Source of the DNA: Lentisphaeria bacterium | GTDB taxonomy: Bacteria > Verrucomicrobiota > Lentisphaeria > Victivallales > UBA1829 | Length of the DNA: 64,000 nt | Reading direction: 5' to 3' | Assembly: GCA_003526375.1 (NCBI GenBank) | Contig: DPDG01000096.1 | Location: forward strand, 48,545 to 112,544 | Shown here: positions 44,346 through 51,905 of the stretch, piece by piece | Position numbering within the stretch: the stretch's first letter is position 1 | Layout of the letters: each line of letters opens with the position of its first letter | Notes under the pieces: model-generated | What the model was told of the DNA's origin: nothing | Database searches by the model: none | The model's input: the letters and a program-made list of their open reading frames with translations, nothing else | Made by a program: the position numbers and the translations under genes

Positions 44346-44939
44346 ATGGATTCACAGGAAAATCAAGGCAGTTATTGGAAGAAGCTCTGGCTTCTGTTTT
44401 ATACATTCGCCAAAATCGCGGCGCTGGTGGTAGGCGGAGGATATGCGATTCTGCCGGTCGTCGAGGAGACTTTCAGCAGAAAAAACAAACTCATATCCAG
44501 CGAGGAACTGCTTGATATGATGGCGCTGGTCCAGACCATCCCCGGCATCATCGCCGCAAACTCCGCGATCTATGTGGGCATGAAAATCGCCGGAATCGGC
44601 GGAGTGCTCGCGGCGGTATTCGGAGTCTGCCTGCCGTCCGTCACGATCATTGTCATCATTGCGGCGTTTTTCCCCCACCTGAAACCGGAAAATCCATATC
44701 TGCTCGGCGCCTTTACGGGAGTGCGCGCCTGCATTACGGGGCTCATCATCGTAACAGCCGCAAGGCTCGCGAAAAAAACGATTCAGGGCTGGTTCGAGAT
44801 CATCTGCGTTGCCGCGTTCCTGATCCTCGCGCTGTTCAAGCTGAATCCGATTTACATCATTGTCCTTTCCATGCCGCTGGGAATTCTTTATACGCTCTAC
44901 TGCACATACCGCATCAAACGGAACGAGGTGTTGAAATGA
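44346..44939 (+). CDS. Chromate transporter family protein, first half-size subunit
   Basis: 197 residues with about six hydrophobic segments. FAKIAALVVGGGYAILPVVEETF and ALVQTIPGIIAANSAIYVGMKIAG match the conserved start of the CHR domain (F..GG.....P.......Q..PGP..). Short-chain CHR proteins work as pairs with opposite topology. This gene overlaps the next by ATGA, fitting such a pair. Real substrates may be chromate/sulfate or another anion. GGAG precedes the ATG. Confidence 0.88.
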   Translation: MDSQENQGSYWKKLWLLFYTFAKIAALVVGGGYAILPVVEETFSRKNKLISSEELLDMMALVQTIPGIIAANSAIYVGMKIAGIGGVLAAVFGVCLPSVTIIVIIAAFFPHLKPENPYLLGAFTGVRACITGLIIVTAARLAKKTIQGWFEIICVAAFLILALFKLNPIYIIVLSMPLGILYTLYCTYRIKRNEVLK

Positions 44940-45535
44940 GTATCCTTTCCCTGTTCTGGACTTTCTTTCAATTCGGGCTTGTCAGCTTCGGCGGCGGGTA
45001 TGTTCTGGTACCCCTGCTGATTGCGGAATTCGTAAACCGCAGGGGAATCATCTCCATGGACGCCTTCGGCAATCTGGTCTCAATCGCGCAGGTGACTCCG
45101 GGACCGATCGGAATCAACTCCGCAACTTATGTGGGCTTCACGCAGGGCGGCTTCTGGGGAGCGGTTTTCGCCAGTCTCGGGCTCGTCATGCCGTCCATCA
45201 TCATCGGTTCTGCCGCAGTCTACTACATCAACAAATGGAAAGAAAAACTTCTGGTCAAAGGCATTCTGAAAGGCGTGCGTTCAGCGGCTCTTGCAATGTT
45301 GTTTTACGCGGTTGTGATCTTTCTCGGCATGTCCGTTTTCACACAGGAAATCCCGTTCAGGAGTCTTTGGAACCTGATCATGTTCCATGCGCCGGAATTC
45401 CCCGCCGGGTTCGCATTTTCATTTCCTGCATTCCTGATCTGCACAGCAACAGTCATCCTGATTAATAAAACCAGACTTTCCATGACGCTTCTGATCGTGC
45501 TTTCCGCCATCGCCGGCGCTCTGATCTGCCGATGA
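44936..45535 (+). CDS. Chromate transporter family protein, second half-size subunit
   Basis: 199 residues, the partner of the preceding gene with a 4-bp overlap. FFQFGLVSFGGGYVLVPLLIAEFV and SIAQVTPGPIGINSATYVGFTQGG are the canonical CHR motifs, here including the full PGP. About six transmembrane segments. It ends 6 bp from the convergent OYE gene. Confidence 0.9.
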   Translation: MSILSLFWTFFQFGLVSFGGGYVLVPLLIAEFVNRRGIISMDAFGNLVSIAQVTPGPIGINSATYVGFTQGGFWGAVFASLGLVMPSIIIGSAAVYYINKWKEKLLVKGILKGVRSAALAMLFYAVVIFLGMSVFTQEIPFRSLWNLIMFHAPEFPAGFAFSFPAFLICTATVILINKTRLSMTLLIVLSAIAGALICR

Positions 45536-45541
45536 CAACAG

Positions 45542-46633
45542 TTATTTGCCGTCCCGAGGACAATAGAATCCGCGTCCGGTGATGATCGGGCGGAAGCAGG
45601 CATTGCATGATACACAGGCGGCACGGCTTCTGTCTCCGGCAAGCCAGCGGCAGAGGAGCCCCGGTTCGCGGATCAATGGACGCGATAATGAAATCATGTC
45701 ACATGCACCGTCCTCAATCAGCGACCGTGCTTTTTCAGGATCGCGGGTGCCGCCAACCAGTATCACGGGAATCTGCAAAACGGCTTTCAGCCTGCGCGCA
45801 GTGTCTTCGTAATAAACTTTGCCTCCGTTCGGAACATCTTCCAGACGGATCGGCGACAGTTTAGGTCCGGCAAGCGGAATGCCCCCGGAAAGTTCCACGG
45901 CATTCAGTCCGCGTTTTTCCAGCCTGCGGCAGACTTCGATGCACTCCTCCGGAGAAAAACCGCCTTCGGCAAAATCCGCTGAATTAATCTTGACCAGCAC
46001 AGGAAAATCCCTGCCGACCGCGTTGCGGACCGCATCGTAAACCTCATACAGCATCCGCGCCCGGTTGGCAAGCGAACCGCCGTAGAAATCCGTCCGCCGA
46101 TTGTAGCAGGGAGAGAGAAACTGGCTCAGGAGATAACCGTGCGCAGCATGAATCTGCACAGCGTCAAATCCCGCTTCCTTTCCACGAATTGCTGCGGCGG
46201 CAAACGAGGACTGCAGTTTTTCAATTTCACCAACGGTCAGTTCACGGCATTCCGGTTTCCCCGGCGCCTGCGCAAACGCGGAAGGTCCGACCATCCCTTT
46301 TGCGGAAGTATTGCCTCCGGCATGAGCAAGCTGGAGCGCGATTTTCGCTCCGAGGCAATGAATGCGGTCCACGGTCTTCCGCCAATGCGGGATCGCATCA
46401 TCCGATGCCGCCGACGCCTGGAATTTCGAAGCGCGTCCCTCCGGCGAAACAAACGCATGTCCCGAAATAATGAGCCCGACTTCATGTTGTGCAAGAAAAG
46501 CCAGAACATCGGAAAGAGCTTTCGTATAGAAACCTTCTTCATCCGCAAGCCCTTCATGTGTTGCGGAACGGACAAAACGATTGCGGACTGTAAGTCCGCC
46601 GATACGGAAAGGTGTAAAAAGTTGATTCTCCAT
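45542..46633 (-). CDS. Old yellow enzyme family NADH:flavin oxidoreductase
   Basis: 363 residues from ATG 46633 (AGGGGGA just upstream); the longer frame is not coding. FMN-binding TIM barrel: FRIGGLTVRNRFVRSATHEG, GLIISGHAFVSPEGR, IALQLAHAGG, FDAVQIHAAHGYLLSQFLSP with the active-site His pair, FPVLVKINSADF and PVILVGGTRDPEKA. The chain ends in CVSCNACFRP and a last YC. This echoes the Fe-S motif of 2,4-dienoyl-CoA reductases, but with C-x2-C-x2-C spacing and no following Rossmann domain. Likely an ene-reductase of unknown substrate. Confidence 0.87.
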   Translation of the reverse strand: MENQLFTPFRIGGLTVRNRFVRSATHEGLADEEGFYTKALSDVLAFLAQHEVGLIISGHAFVSPEGRASKFQASAASDDAIPHWRKTVDRIHCLGAKIALQLAHAGGNTSAKGMVGPSAFAQAPGKPECRELTVGEIEKLQSSFAAAAIRGKEAGFDAVQIHAAHGYLLSQFLSPCYNRRTDFYGGSLANRARMLYEVYDAVRNAVGRDFPVLVKINSADFAEGGFSPEECIEVCRRLEKRGLNAVELSGGIPLAGPKLSPIRLEDVPNGGKVYYEDTARRLKAVLQIPVILVGGTRDPEKARSLIEDGACDMISLSRPLIREPGLLCRWLAGDRSRAACVSCNACFRPIITGRGFYCPRDGK

Positions 46634-46780
46634 AAGTCCCCCTTTTTTTGAGTTGCGGGATACTCTACACCGCTTTGGGGAAAGTGTCAAGATTCGGATG
46701 AAAAACCGGGCTTTCCATATTGAAATCATCTGCATCGCGGATATGGTACGGAACAACCCGAAAACAGGAGTCTTGAAATA

Positions 46781-47704
46781 ATGGAAAAAAAATATGCCGC
46801 ATACGATCTTCATCTGCATTCTCTCTGGAGCTACGACGCATGCACCCCGCCGGAGTATTATTTTTCGCGGGCGAAAGAACTGAACCTGCGCGCGTTCGCC
46901 GTCACCGATCACCATAACTTCGATGCGTTTGAGGAAATCCTGGAGACCGCGAAACAGTTCCCGGGAGTCGGCTTCCTTGCAGGTGCGGAAATGACTGTCA
47001 AAAGTCCTGTCGGCTGTTTCGACCTTGTATGCCTCGGGCTTCCCCGCGTTCCCCCGCCGAAACTGCAGAAGATATTCGACACTTATCATGAACTTCAACG
47101 GGAATGGGGCGATACGCTCTGCCGTCTTTTGCAGGAGCGCGGGCACAACTACACTCGTGCAGACCGCGAGAAACTCCTGCGTCTCTACCGTCCTGAACGG
47201 ACTTTCGCAAAACAGGGCGTGACGCATGTCCGCAATGAAATTCAGCGGGATTACCTGATTGCACAGCATTACGTCAAAGACGGAAAGGAATACGGTGAAC
47301 TCTGCTGGAAGGCAATGTCCGAAGACGACAGTTACGAGGCGATCCGTCTGCTGGAAGGCAGTGAAATCATTGATGCCGTCCATGACGCCGGCGGAATTGT
47401 CATGATCGCGCATCCGGCGGGATACTTCAAGGGAATGAATGAAAAACGCATGGATGAGGTTCTCGAAGCCCTGCCGCTCGATGGAATCGAATGTGCCCAT
47501 CCCTCCGTTCCGGAAGAATATACTGCGTTCTATCGCGCCTACTGTAAGAAACACGGCCTGCTTTCCAGCGGCGGCACGGACTGCCACGAAGATCCTCCCC
47601 ACGCGTATCTGAAGCTCTCCGAGGGACGCGACATGGCATGGCATGCGGGAGAATCCGTCTGGCTTGACGAAATTCTGGAACGCGTCAGACTCTGGAACGC
47701 ATAG
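46781..47704 (+). CDS. PHP-domain phosphoesterase
   Basis: 307 residues. Metal-binding PHP motifs are in order: YDLHLHSLWSYD (His-x-His near residue 11), AVTDHHNF (about 46), GAEMTV (about 68), IAHPAGYF (about 209) and SSGGTDCHED (about 265). This set matches the YciV/RNase AM-like family, which removes phosphates from small nucleotides or acts as a 5'-3' exonuclease on short RNAs. Cytosolic, single gene. Confidence 0.87.
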   Translation: MEKKYAAYDLHLHSLWSYDACTPPEYYFSRAKELNLRAFAVTDHHNFDAFEEILETAKQFPGVGFLAGAEMTVKSPVGCFDLVCLGLPRVPPPKLQKIFDTYHELQREWGDTLCRLLQERGHNYTRADREKLLRLYRPERTFAKQGVTHVRNEIQRDYLIAQHYVKDGKEYGELCWKAMSEDDSYEAIRLLEGSEIIDAVHDAGGIVMIAHPAGYFKGMNEKRMDEVLEALPLDGIECAHPSVPEEYTAFYRAYCKKHGLLSSGGTDCHEDPPHAYLKLSEGRDMAWHAGESVWLDEILERVRLWNA

Positions 47705-47744
47705 AGACATCTTCCGCAAATCACGGGAAAATCATGTTCCGCGC

Positions 47745-47772
47745 TTGATACTTGGCGGAAAGGATGTAAATT
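47745..47772 (+). promoter_or_regulatory. Promoter of the thrS-infC-rpmI-rplT cluster
   Basis: TTGATA (47745-47750), 16 bases, TAAATT (47767-47772), 41 bases before the thrS ATG. No T-box-like structure was seen in the short leader. Confidence 0.6.
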
Positions 47773-47813
47773 AACAGGCGAATTTCATTATTTTTAAGAA
47801 GGAATAGGATAAA

Positions 47814-49544
47814 ATGGCTAAGTTTCCTCTCGAAACCATAAGGCACAGCGCGTCGCACCTGATGGCGGCGGCGGTTCTTGAACTGTATCCCGATGTCAAA
47901 TTCGATATCGGCCCGAGCACAGAAGACGGATTTTACTACGACTTCGATTTCGGAACAGCCAAGCTGACACCTGAGGATCTGGTGAAAATCGAAGAAAAAA
48001 TGACCGGGCTCGCCGCAGAAAAGCTCCCGCTTACCCGTTTCGAACTCACTCGCGAGGAAGCAGTCAAACTCCTGACGGAAAAGAAACAGAACTTCAAGCT
48101 GGAACGCCTCGCGGATATCCCCGAAGGCGAAGCGATCTCTTTTTATCAGCTCGGCAATTTCGTCGATCTCTGCCGAGGTCCCCATGTGGACAATACCGGC
48201 GACATCGGCGCATTCAAACTGACCAGCATTGCCGGTTCTTATTACAGGGGCAAGGAATCCAATCCGATGCTGACCCGTATTTACGGCACCGCGTTCTCCG
48301 ATAAGAAAGAGCTCAGAGAGTATCTCCGGAAAATCGAGGAAGCAAAAAAACGCGACCACCGCAAAATCGGCAAAGAACTTGACCTGTTCAGCGTTTCCGA
48401 GACCGTCGGTCCCGGTCTTGTCCTGTGGCATCCGCGCGGTGCGCTCATCCGCAACCTCATCGAAACTTTCTGGCGCGGCGAGCACATGGCGAACGGCTAT
48501 GACCTGCTGTATACGCCGCATATCGGGCGCGCAAATCTCTGGGAAACCAGCGGACACCTCGGGTTCTACAAGGACAGCATGTATTCCCCGATGGAAATCG
48601 ACGATGTCGATTACTTTGTGAAACCGATGAACTGTCCTTTCCACATCGAAATCTACAAGTCACGCGTCCGTTCCTACCGCGAACTGCCCTGCCGCTGGGC
48701 GGAACTCGGCACCGTTTACCGTTATGAAAAGAGCGGTGTGCTGCACGGTCTGATGCGCGTCCGCGGATTCACGCAGGACGACGCCCATATCATCTGCACT
48801 CCGGAACAGATCGAATCCGAAATCGAAGAAGTGCTCCGTTTCTGTCTCCACATCTGGAAAACTTTCCAGTTCAAGGAGATCAAGGCGTATCTCTCGACCC
48901 GTCCGGAAAAGGCGGTCGGCGATCCCGCACGCTGGGAACAGGCGCAGAAATCTCTGGTCAACGCGATTGAAAAAAGCGGCCTCGCCTATGAAGTGGACGA
49001 AGGCGGCGGCGCATTCTACGGACCGAAGATCGACCTCAAGGTAAAGGATGCGATCGGACGCGAATGGCAGACCTCCACGATCCAGTTCGACTTCAATCTG
49101 CCGGAACGTTTCCAGATCAACTACATCGGCGAGGACGGACAGCGCCACCAGCCGTATATGGTTCACCGCGCACTGTTCGGGTCGCTGGAACGCTTCTTCG
49201 GAATCCTGATCGAACATTTCGCCGGAGCGTTTCCCGCATGGCTTGCACCGGAGCAGGTCCGCCTGATTCCGATCACCGAGCGTCAGCACGAATACTGCCT
49301 GAATGCGGCAAAAGAACTCAGGAAAGCCGGGTTCCGTGTGGAATGCGATATCCGCAAGGAAAGCATGGGCGCGAAAATCAAGGATGCAAGGAATATGCGC
49401 ATTCCGTTCATGGCGGTCGTCGGCGACAAGGAAATGCAGAACAATACATTCTCAATCCGTTCCCGCCGCGAGGATCAGCTCGGAGAGATGGATCTTGCAA
49501 CTTTTGTAAAAAAATTACAGAATGACGTTGAAAATAAGCTGTAA
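47814..49544 (+). CDS. thrS: Threonyl-tRNA synthetase without TGS domain
   Basis: 576 residues, against about 640 for E. coli ThrRS. The chain begins directly at the editing domain (HSASHLMAAAVLEL with the HxxxH motif at 9-13, CRGPHVDNTGDIGAFKL near 122), followed by the class II core (motif 2 YRYEKSGVLHGLMRVRGFTQDDAHI near 302; FYGPKIDLK; RALFGSLERFFGILIEH) and the anticodon-binding domain. An in-frame TAG 9 bases upstream of ATG excludes a longer start, so the ~60-residue TGS domain is truly absent. First gene of the translation cluster. Confidence 0.95.
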   Translation: MAKFPLETIRHSASHLMAAAVLELYPDVKFDIGPSTEDGFYYDFDFGTAKLTPEDLVKIEEKMTGLAAEKLPLTRFELTREEAVKLLTEKKQNFKLERLADIPEGEAISFYQLGNFVDLCRGPHVDNTGDIGAFKLTSIAGSYYRGKESNPMLTRIYGTAFSDKKELREYLRKIEEAKKRDHRKIGKELDLFSVSETVGPGLVLWHPRGALIRNLIETFWRGEHMANGYDLLYTPHIGRANLWETSGHLGFYKDSMYSPMEIDDVDYFVKPMNCPFHIEIYKSRVRSYRELPCRWAELGTVYRYEKSGVLHGLMRVRGFTQDDAHIICTPEQIESEIEEVLRFCLHIWKTFQFKEIKAYLSTRPEKAVGDPARWEQAQKSLVNAIEKSGLAYEVDEGGGAFYGPKIDLKVKDAIGREWQTSTIQFDFNLPERFQINYIGEDGQRHQPYMVHRALFGSLERFFGILIEHFAGAFPAWLAPEQVRLIPITERQHEYCLNAAKELRKAGFRVECDIRKESMGAKIKDARNMRIPFMAVVGDKEMQNNTFSIRSRREDQLGEMDLATFVKKLQNDVENKL

Positions 49545-49612
49545 GCGTGCTATTTTTAAAGCTTGTGAACAATTTTTTCGGAAAAAATGAACTCTAACTG
49601 GAGGGTACAGCT

Positions 49613-50128
49613 ATTAGTAAGCTGCTGAAAACTGATAGTCGGGCATACGCAGACAAGAATCTGCTTGTCATCGGCCCGAATGGGGAACAACTTGGTCTGA
49701 TGAGACTGATTCCTGCGTGTCAGGCGGCAAAGGACGCCGGGCTTGATCTTGTCCTGGTTGCAGAAACAAGCGAACCGCCCGTATGCAGAATCATGAACTT
49801 CGGAAAACTCTGCTACGAGCAGAAAAAGAAGTTGAAAGATCAGAAAAAGAATCAGCAGGCCCAGAAAGTCAAAGAGATCAAGTTCCGTCTGAATATCGCG
49901 GATCATGATTACAGCCACAAAATTGATCAGGGCGTGGAGTTCCTGAATGACGGCTGCAAGGTGAAAGTCACGATCACGTTCAAGGGTCGTGAAATGGCTC
50001 ATACGGAGATCGGTTTCGATCTTGTGAACAGAATTACAGAGGACCTGAAAGATGCGGGAGTCGTCGAAAGCGCCCCGAAGCTTCTGGGTAAGAATATCAA
50101 TATGTCCTTCAATCCGAAGGGCCACTGA
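49613..50128 (+). CDS. infC: Translation initiation factor IF-3 (AUU start)
   Basis: 171 residues when started at ATT 49613, which has GGAGGG 8 bases upstream. The first in-frame ATG (49700) would remove the N-terminal domain start (ISKLLKTDSRAYADKNLLVIGPNGEQLGLM). The AUU start is the classical infC device by which IF-3 represses its own translation. The C-terminal domain has KEIKFRLNIADHDYSHKIDQGVEFL and VKVTITFKGREMAH. It binds the 30S subunit and checks the start codon. Downstream of thrS, upstream of rpmI. Confidence 0.95.
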   Translation: MSKLLKTDSRAYADKNLLVIGPNGEQLGLMRLIPACQAAKDAGLDLVLVAETSEPPVCRIMNFGKLCYEQKKKLKDQKKNQQAQKVKEIKFRLNIADHDYSHKIDQGVEFLNDGCKVKVTITFKGREMAHTEIGFDLVNRITEDLKDAGVVESAPKLLGKNINMSFNPKGH

Positions 50129-50195
50129 GACAGGCTGACTGGCATCTGCCGTTTCAGAAGAGAAAAACCCTATCTAAGCAATAAGGAGAAAAACG

Positions 50196-50393
50196 ATGCC
50201 TAAGATGAAAACAAGAAAGTGCATTTCCAAAAGAGTGAAACGCACCGGTACCGGCAAGTACAAATACTACAAGGCCGGACGCAGACACCTGATGACCGGT
50301 AAGGGCGGCAAGAGAAAACGTCATCTGAGAAGAGACGGAATCCTCCAGGCCAGCGAAATGAAACGTATCGCCAAGGCTCTGCCTTACGGCTGA
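50196..50393 (+). CDS. rpmI: 50S ribosomal protein L35
   Basis: 65 residues, normal size. MPKMKTRKCISKRVKRTGTGKYKY and the basic stretch GKGGKRKRHLRRDGIL are diagnostic. AAGGAG lies 8 bases before ATG. It stands between infC and rplT as in most bacteria. Confidence 0.97.
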   Translation: MPKMKTRKCISKRVKRTGTGKYKYYKAGRRHLMTGKGGKRKRHLRRDGILQASEMKRIAKALPYG

Positions 50394-50429
50394 TGCAACC
50401 CAACAACCCTTAATACCGGAGATTAGAAA

Positions 50430-50780
50430 ATGAGAGTTACAGCCGCAGTTCCTTCCAGAAAGCGCCGCAAACGCGCATTAGAGAGAGCCAAAGGTTTTTA
50501 TGGTGCGAGCAGCAAGAGAATCCGTACCGTATATGATGCAATCGATAAGGCCAACGCACATGCATATGTCGGAAGAAAACAGAAAAAGCGCCAGTACAGA
50601 AGGCTTTGGACCGTCCGCATCAATGCCGCCTGCCGTATGATGGATTTCACATACAGCAAGCTGATGAACGGTCTCAAGAAAGCCAACATCAACGTCAACA
50701 GAAAAGTAATCGCCGACCTCGCGGTCAATGATGCGGAAGCTTTTAAAGCCCTGGTTGAAAAAGCCAAGGCTGCCTGCTGA
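50430..50780 (+). CDS. rplT: 50S ribosomal protein L20
   Basis: 116 residues. RRKRALERAKGFYGASSKRIR, KKRQYRRLWTVRINAACR, and FTYSKLMNGLKKANINVNRKVIADLAV are the L20 signatures. L20 binds 23S rRNA early in assembly and in some bacteria represses this cluster. It lies 36 bp after rpmI; a terminator follows. Confidence 0.97.
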   Translation: MRVTAAVPSRKRRKRALERAKGFYGASSKRIRTVYDAIDKANAHAYVGRKQKKRQYRRLWTVRINAACRMMDFTYSKLMNGLKKANINVNRKVIADLAVNDAEAFKALVEKAKAAC

Positions 50781-50801
50781 CCATATTTCACAAGTATTCT
50801 T

Positions 50802-50845
50802 AAAAATGCGGGTTGCCGATATACCGGTGGGCCCGCATTTTTTAT
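50802..50845 (+). terminator. Intrinsic terminator or attenuator between rplT and pheS
   Basis: AAAAATGCGGG (50802-50812) pairs with CCCGCATTTTT (50832-50842), loop of 19, with a T-rich tail. It lies 25 bp before pheS, and there is no room for a Phe-rich leader peptide, so it probably tunes read-through into pheST. Confidence 0.8.
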
Positions 50846-50869
50846 TTTTATACAGGAAGAGACAGAATC

Positions 50870-51889
50870 ATGTTGAATGAATTGCTTGAAAAACTCAGTG
50901 CCATCACTGCCGAAGCAGAGGCGATGCTCAAAGCCGCGGCAACCGCTGCGGACGTGGAGAACGCCAAAAACAAACTGACAGGCAGAAACGGTTCTCTTAC
51001 GGCGCTCGCCCCGATGATGGGAAAAATCGCCAAAGAGGACAAGCCGACCGCCGGAAAGGCTTTCAACGAAGCGAAAAACGCAGTCCAGGCTATGATTGAG
51101 GAAGCGCGGGAGCGTCTCGGAGGCGGCAAAGTCTCCACGGAGGCGATTGACGTGACCCTCCCCGGACGCAAATGGCCGGTCGGGCGCAAGCATCCGGTCA
51201 ACCAGACCATTGACGAATGCTGTGCGATTTTCCGCAGAATGGGATTCACGGTAGCCGCCGGTCCTGAAATCGACACCGTCACGAACTGTTTCGACGCGCT
51301 GAACGCTCCGGCGGATCATCCCTCGCGCGATCCCAAGGATACTTTTTACTTCGATGACGGGCGTCTTCTCCGCACACAGACCTCGACAGTTCAGATCCGC
51401 ACCATGCTTGCAAACAAGCCGCCGATCCGCATCGTTTCGCCGGGACGCTGTTTCCGCCGCGATACGCCGGACGCCACGCACGGCGTGCATTTCCATCAGA
51501 TCGAAGGGCTTTATATCGACAAGGATGTTTCCCTTGCCGACCTCAAAAGCACATTGGAGGCGTTTGCCGTGGAATTCTTCGGAGACTCCGTTGCGATCCG
51601 TATGCGCCCCCACTTTTTCCCGTTCACCGAACCCAGCGTGGAATGCGACTTTTCCTGTGTCATGTGCGGCGGCAAAGGCTGCCGCGTCTGCAAAAACTCC
51701 GGCTGGCTGGAAATTCTCGGCTGCGGCATGGTGAATCCGAACGTCCTGCGCAATGTGGGAATCAATCCCGACAAATGGCAGGGCTTCGCATTCGGCATGG
51801 GTATCGAACGTCTTACAATGCTCAAACACAGAATCGGCGACCTGAGACTTTTCTCCGACAACGATCTGCGTTTCCTCAAACAGTTCTAA
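50870..51889 (+). CDS. pheS: Phenylalanyl-tRNA synthetase alpha subunit
   Basis: 339 residues from ATG 50870 (AGGAAGAG upstream), preferred over the in-frame start inside the terminator. N-terminal coiled coil, then the class II core: HPVNQTIDECCAIFRRMGF, DTFYFDDGRLLRTQTSTVQIR, GRCFRRDTPDATHGVHFHQIEGL, FTEPSVECDFSC and GFAFGMGIERLTML. CMCGGKGCRVCKNSGW-type cysteines sit in the insertion, as in many PheS. Charges tRNA-Phe with PheT. Confidence 0.96.
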   Translation: MLNELLEKLSAITAEAEAMLKAAATAADVENAKNKLTGRNGSLTALAPMMGKIAKEDKPTAGKAFNEAKNAVQAMIEEARERLGGGKVSTEAIDVTLPGRKWPVGRKHPVNQTIDECCAIFRRMGFTVAAGPEIDTVTNCFDALNAPADHPSRDPKDTFYFDDGRLLRTQTSTVQIRTMLANKPPIRIVSPGRCFRRDTPDATHGVHFHQIEGLYIDKDVSLADLKSTLEAFAVEFFGDSVAIRMRPHFFPFTEPSVECDFSCVMCGGKGCRVCKNSGWLEILGCGMVNPNVLRNVGINPDKWQGFAFGMGIERLTMLKHRIGDLRLFSDNDLRFLKQF

Positions 51890-51905
51890 GCAAGGAGCGA
51901 ATCCG

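Noticed and set aside
44346..45535. Single split ChrA as a frameshift pseudogene
   Set aside because: Each half has its own start, ribosome-binding site and full CHR motif; half-size pairs are an established form.
46634..47719. N-terminal extension of the OYE gene to 725 residues
   Set aside because: The extra part is antisense to the PHP gene; the family N-terminus begins at 46633.
50781..50869. Phe leader-peptide attenuator for pheST
   Set aside because: No short Phe-rich open frame fits in the 89 bp; only a plain hairpin with T-run is seen.
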